Assembly: GCA_046342195.1 (NCBI GenBank)
Contig: JBKDQE010000060.1
Location: 1-15,100, forward strand
Reading direction: 5' to 3'
Origin: CANHBY01 sp046342195
Lineage (GTDB): Bacteria > Pseudomonadota > Gammaproteobacteria > Burkholderiales > Burkholderiaceae_C
DNA: 15,100 bases
This document shows positions 12,955-15,100 of this stretch, in pieces. The position numbers and the translations under genes are program-made. Position 1 is the stretch's first letter. Each line of letters opens with the position of its first letter. The notes beneath the pieces were generated by a model. The model was not told the origin of the DNA, did no database searches, and worked only from the letters and a program-made list of their open reading frames with translations.

Positions 12955-14679
12955 TTACTCTTTTGGCTTGTCACCAAATGCCGAACTCAGCTGACCCGCT
13001 CGTTTCACGTCATCGGTATGCAAGTAGATTGACGTGGTAGAGAGCGAAGCATGTCGAAGGTTGTCTCGAACGGTTGTGAGTTCAACTCCCCGTGCCAGTG
13101 CATGAGTGGCGTGAGTGTGTCGCATCCAGTGCGGGCTGGCCTGTCGAAGTTTTTCTGCAGTGGAGGGGCTGCGATCGGCAATGATTTGAGCCGCCGTACG
13201 AAAAAAACGGCGCATCACATGCCACAACCTTGCTGAACTGATCCCGCTTTGATCCTCTTCATCCAGCCTGCCCAAAAGGGGTATGGTGGTGGCACAGCGA
13301 TCGGGCGAACTTGGCAGTCCCCGCTGAACCAAATAACGAATCAGGGCCTTATGGGCCATTGGAGGCAGCCCCACTTTGGCAGCTTTATTGCCTTTTCCAA
13401 CCAGTGCCAGCCAGTGGTTGCCATAACTGTCCGTTTCAATTTGCCCTAAGCGTGCCCCCACCAATTCACTTGCGCGAAGGCCTGTGGCGTAGGCAAAATC
13501 CAGGACAAATCGAAGCCGCTGCGCAGCTGCAGCTGGCCAGCCATGCGACCATTCCAAGCCCTCGGCAATGGTTTGAATCAAGAGCCATTCTCCCTCGTTG
13601 AATACCCGGGCGGCCATTGAGCTTTCAGAGCGTGAAGCCCCCCTGACCTTGATGCCTGCAAAGGGGTTAGCCAAGACATAACGTTGTTCAATCAGCCAAC
13701 GGAACAAGGCCCCCAAGACAGAAAGTGAATAAGCCACTGAACGGGGCGATAGCCCGCCACTGAAGGGCCGCCATTGAGGTGAATGACGGGGGCATGCAGG
13801 CCCCACCCAACGGGCGCTTGGTGAGGGGTGGCGCAAAAAAGATCGGTAAGCCAGGGCATCTTCTGTGGTGAGCGATGATAATGCTTTTCCCTGTTCAATC
13901 ACGGCCCATAAAATCAGCCTCTCAGCTTCTTTTCGGTAAGCGCGCTGTGTGGCCATGGCTTCATGCAGAGACAGCCAGGTTTGTACGGCTTCGTAATCAT
14001 TGTTGGCTGAAAGTGCACAAGTATTGCGGGGTGCCCTGAAGCTTCCTTGAGAGCCATCGAATTGAGCTGGAACACAGAGATGTTCCCAGGGGATGATATC
14101 TTGGTGATCATGCACGGCAATAACTGTTTGTGCACGCTCGATAAGTTCAGGATGTTGCTTGAAGAAAGCTTCAATATGCCGGGCTCCTGCCAAACCTAAA
14201 CCTGGAATACGGGCCCACCAGCGTTTGAGCTTGGGAATGCGCACCGTGAGTGCGGCCAAAGTATGAATACCCTGGGCTTCCAGGGCACGCACGGCACGGG
14301 GTGTCAGCCACTCCGAGATGGAATCCCCGATCAGCGGTTGCGGTGGTTGCAAAGTGCGCAAAGTTTCAATCGCCTGACCAGCGGCCTTGGCATGACTGCG
14401 GCGCTCAGACTCAGGGTGCTGAAAAACATCAGCCAGATCCGCACGGTGCCGCTGCAGGGCATAGCGAATCAAGTGTCGCCTCAGTTTTCCAATGACTCCC
14501 CGAGCCGAGGTGCCCTTGGTGCGTTCAGGCAAATATCTTGTGACCGACTCGGTCGCCGATAGGCCTTGGTACCAAGCGCGTAAAGCCGCCAAAGTATCGG
14601 GGCCGGGAAAGCTGTCCACAGCAGACGCTTGTATTGGATCGTTTTTTACTTTTATAGCATCGGTCTGCCTATTTTTCAT
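12955..14679 (-). CDS. Tyrosine recombinase/integrase with long N-terminal DUF3701-like domain
   Basis: 574 residues, nearly twice the length of XerC or XerD. The N-terminal 200 residues look like the phage-integrase N-terminal domain DUF3701 (PF12482). They include LIRYALQRHRADLADVF and a helix-hairpin-like stretch SEWLTPRAVRALEAQGI with IPGLGLAGARHIEAFF. A core-binding SAM-like domain follows (about 228-345; TQRAYRKEAERLILW). The catalytic domain (355-565) has the full set: R402 (ATGLRASELVGARL), K429 (LVGKGNK), H517-x-x-R520 (HWMRHTHATHAL), H543 (LRHASLSTTSIYLH) and nucleophile Y552. It should therefore be active. The ATG at 14679 has no clear Shine-Dalgarno. The gene is visibly richer in G+C than the ilv genes (35 of 60 bases at 14341-14400). 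IS5-family remnants flank it on both sides and a dif-like site lies upstream. Related proteins occur on Burkholderiales chromosomes; the role (integration, resolution or inversion) is unknown. Confidence 0.9.
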   Translation of the reverse strand: MKNRQTDAIKVKNDPIQASAVDSFPGPDTLAALRAWYQGLSATESVTRYLPERTKGTSARGVIGKLRRHLIRYALQRHRADLADVFQHPESERRSHAKAAGQAIETLRTLQPPQPLIGDSISEWLTPRAVRALEAQGIHTLAALTVRIPKLKRWWARIPGLGLAGARHIEAFFKQHPELIERAQTVIAVHDHQDIIPWEHLCVPAQFDGSQGSFRAPRNTCALSANNDYEAVQTWLSLHEAMATQRAYRKEAERLILWAVIEQGKALSSLTTEDALAYRSFLRHPSPSARWVGPACPRHSPQWRPFSGGLSPRSVAYSLSVLGALFRWLIEQRYVLANPFAGIKVRGASRSESSMAARVFNEGEWLLIQTIAEGLEWSHGWPAAAAQRLRFVLDFAYATGLRASELVGARLGQIETDSYGNHWLALVGKGNKAAKVGLPPMAHKALIRYLVQRGLPSSPDRCATTIPLLGRLDEEDQSGISSARLWHVMRRFFRTAAQIIADRSPSTAEKLRQASPHWMRHTHATHALARGVELTTVRDNLRHASLSTTSIYLHTDDVKRAGQLSSAFGDKPKE

Positions 14680-14700
14680 GGGAGTATGTTTTCGTTAGAA

Positions 14701-14735
14701 ACAAATTTGTTGTGATAAGAAAGGTTATCACAATA
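14701..14735. promoter_or_regulatory. dif-like inverted repeat upstream of the recombinase gene
   Basis: Arms TTGTGATAA (14710-14718) and TTATCACAA (14725-14733) are perfect inverted repeats around the 6-base spacer GAAAGG. The inner ends ATAA and TTAT and the 6-bp spacing match the architecture of Xer/dif core sites. The adjoining ACAAATTTGT (14701-14710) is itself a 10-bp palindrome. The site lies 31 bp before the recombinase ATG. It may be the recombinase's core site, or an operator controlling it; the sequence alone does not decide. Confidence 0.45.
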
Positions 14736-14818
14736 GCATTTTTCTATAACGCTTTTTTCGACTCTTCAAAAGAGCCTTAGGGCCTGTTAACACTAAAAAT
14801 GCCAGATGCATTGTTCTT

Positions 14819-14900
14819 CAAAAGGCCTTGAGCAAGAGGCGCAAAACGAAGCCGTGGTAGGCCCCTTGCGAGGCTTTGCAACGCCGCGCAAGGCCTTTTG
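14819..14900. repeat. 12-bp perfect inverted repeat in the IS leader
   Basis: CAAAAGGCCTTG (14819-14830) and CAAGGCCTTTTG (14889-14900) are perfect inverted repeats 58 bp apart, with smaller complementary stretches between them. A foldback in the leader could limit transposase expression from read-through transcripts; that is an inference from how other IS elements behave. Confidence 0.6.
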
Positions 14901-14957
14901 GGAAACAACCCTTCGGGAACGTGGTGATAGAGGATTGAATCTTTTGCACGAAGCCGA

Positions 14958-15080
14958 ATGACACCTGCCCACCGACGCCACGATATTTCAGACAAAGACT
15001 GGGCTCTGCTGAAGCCACTACTTCCGGGTCGGACCGGGCAGTGGGGCGGTGTGGCTCATGAGGAGAAAACCAAGGAATGA
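14958..15080 (+). pseudogene. Truncated IS5-family transposase, N-terminal 40 residues
   Basis: ATG at 14958 to TGA at 15078-15080. It begins MTPAHRRHDISDKDWALLKP and continues LLPGRTGQWGGVAH like the copy at 1-263, but then reads EEKTKE and stops, where the other copy has DNRLFINAVFW. No catalytic residue is included, so it is non-functional. It supplies the probable start codon missing in the first copy. Confidence 0.75.
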
Positions 15081-15100
15081 GTCGCACCAAAGGGGGCTCA

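Larger units (their letters stand above)
14780..15100 (+). mobile_element. IS5-family element, left end and 5' part (continues or is truncated at window end)
   Basis: Starts with the terminal repeat GGGCCTGTTAACACTAAA after a TA dinucleotide (14778-14779). A 178-bp leader with a long-range inverted repeat follows, then a transposase start homologous to the fragment at 1-263. Similarity to that fragment ends at about 15060 (after GTGGCTCATGA), where unrelated sequence begins, so this copy is interrupted. Confidence 0.75.

Noticed and set aside
11562..14594. 14-bp match TAAAGCCGCCAAAG near 11562 and again near 14581
   Set aside because: A single 14-bp match in 15 kb is within chance; one copy lies inside the recombinase coding region and nothing else around them matches.

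Overview
The window reads as chromosome of a betaproteobacterium, most likely Burkholderiales. The order ECF-type sigma factor / DUF3619 / DUF3106 (minus strand), divergent from ilvB-ilvN-ilvC-psd-pssA-leuA (plus strand), is a conserved arrangement in that order, and the proteins have the expected betaproteobacterial features. Moderate GC, many short inserted repeats and decayed insertion sequences suggest a genome that has been through mobile-element expansion, as in host-associated lineages. The species cannot be named from this sequence alone.

Layout. Bases 1-263 hold the 5' part of an IS5-family transposase (minus strand, start codon lost). Bases 322-1353 encode a DUF475/TerC-like membrane protein. 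Bases 1468-3201 are a compact minus-strand operon: sigma factor, small single-pass membrane protein (DUF3619, possibly an anti-sigma partner) and a secreted DUF3106 protein. From 3680 the plus strand carries acetolactate synthase large and small subunits (ilvB, ilvN) and ketol-acid reductoisomerase (ilvC), closed by a clear intrinsic terminator at 7813-7843. Then come the translationally coupled pair psd-pssA (phosphatidylserine decarboxylase and synthase, which together make phosphatidylethanolamine), and leuA (2-isopropylmalate synthase), which takes the valine-branch product to leucine. A D,D-peptidase of the PBP7 type (pbpG-like) follows at 11584-12669. The right end has a 574-residue tyrosine recombinase (12955-14679, minus) with IS5-family remnants on both sides and a dif-like inverted repeat just upstream of its start.

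The most unusual signal is a family of short palindromic mobile elements (MITE-like). Full copies are 151-162 bp with about 22-bp terminal inverted repeats, nested inner inverted repeats and, usually, a 4-bp target duplication (TTAA where cleanest). There are six copies in 8 kb: before ilvB, two back to back between ilvB and ilvN, between ilvN and ilvC, exactly at the pssA stop codon before leuA, and a half-length relic after leuA. Every branched-chain amino acid gene in the cluster is therefore preceded by a foldback element, while all reading frames remain intact.
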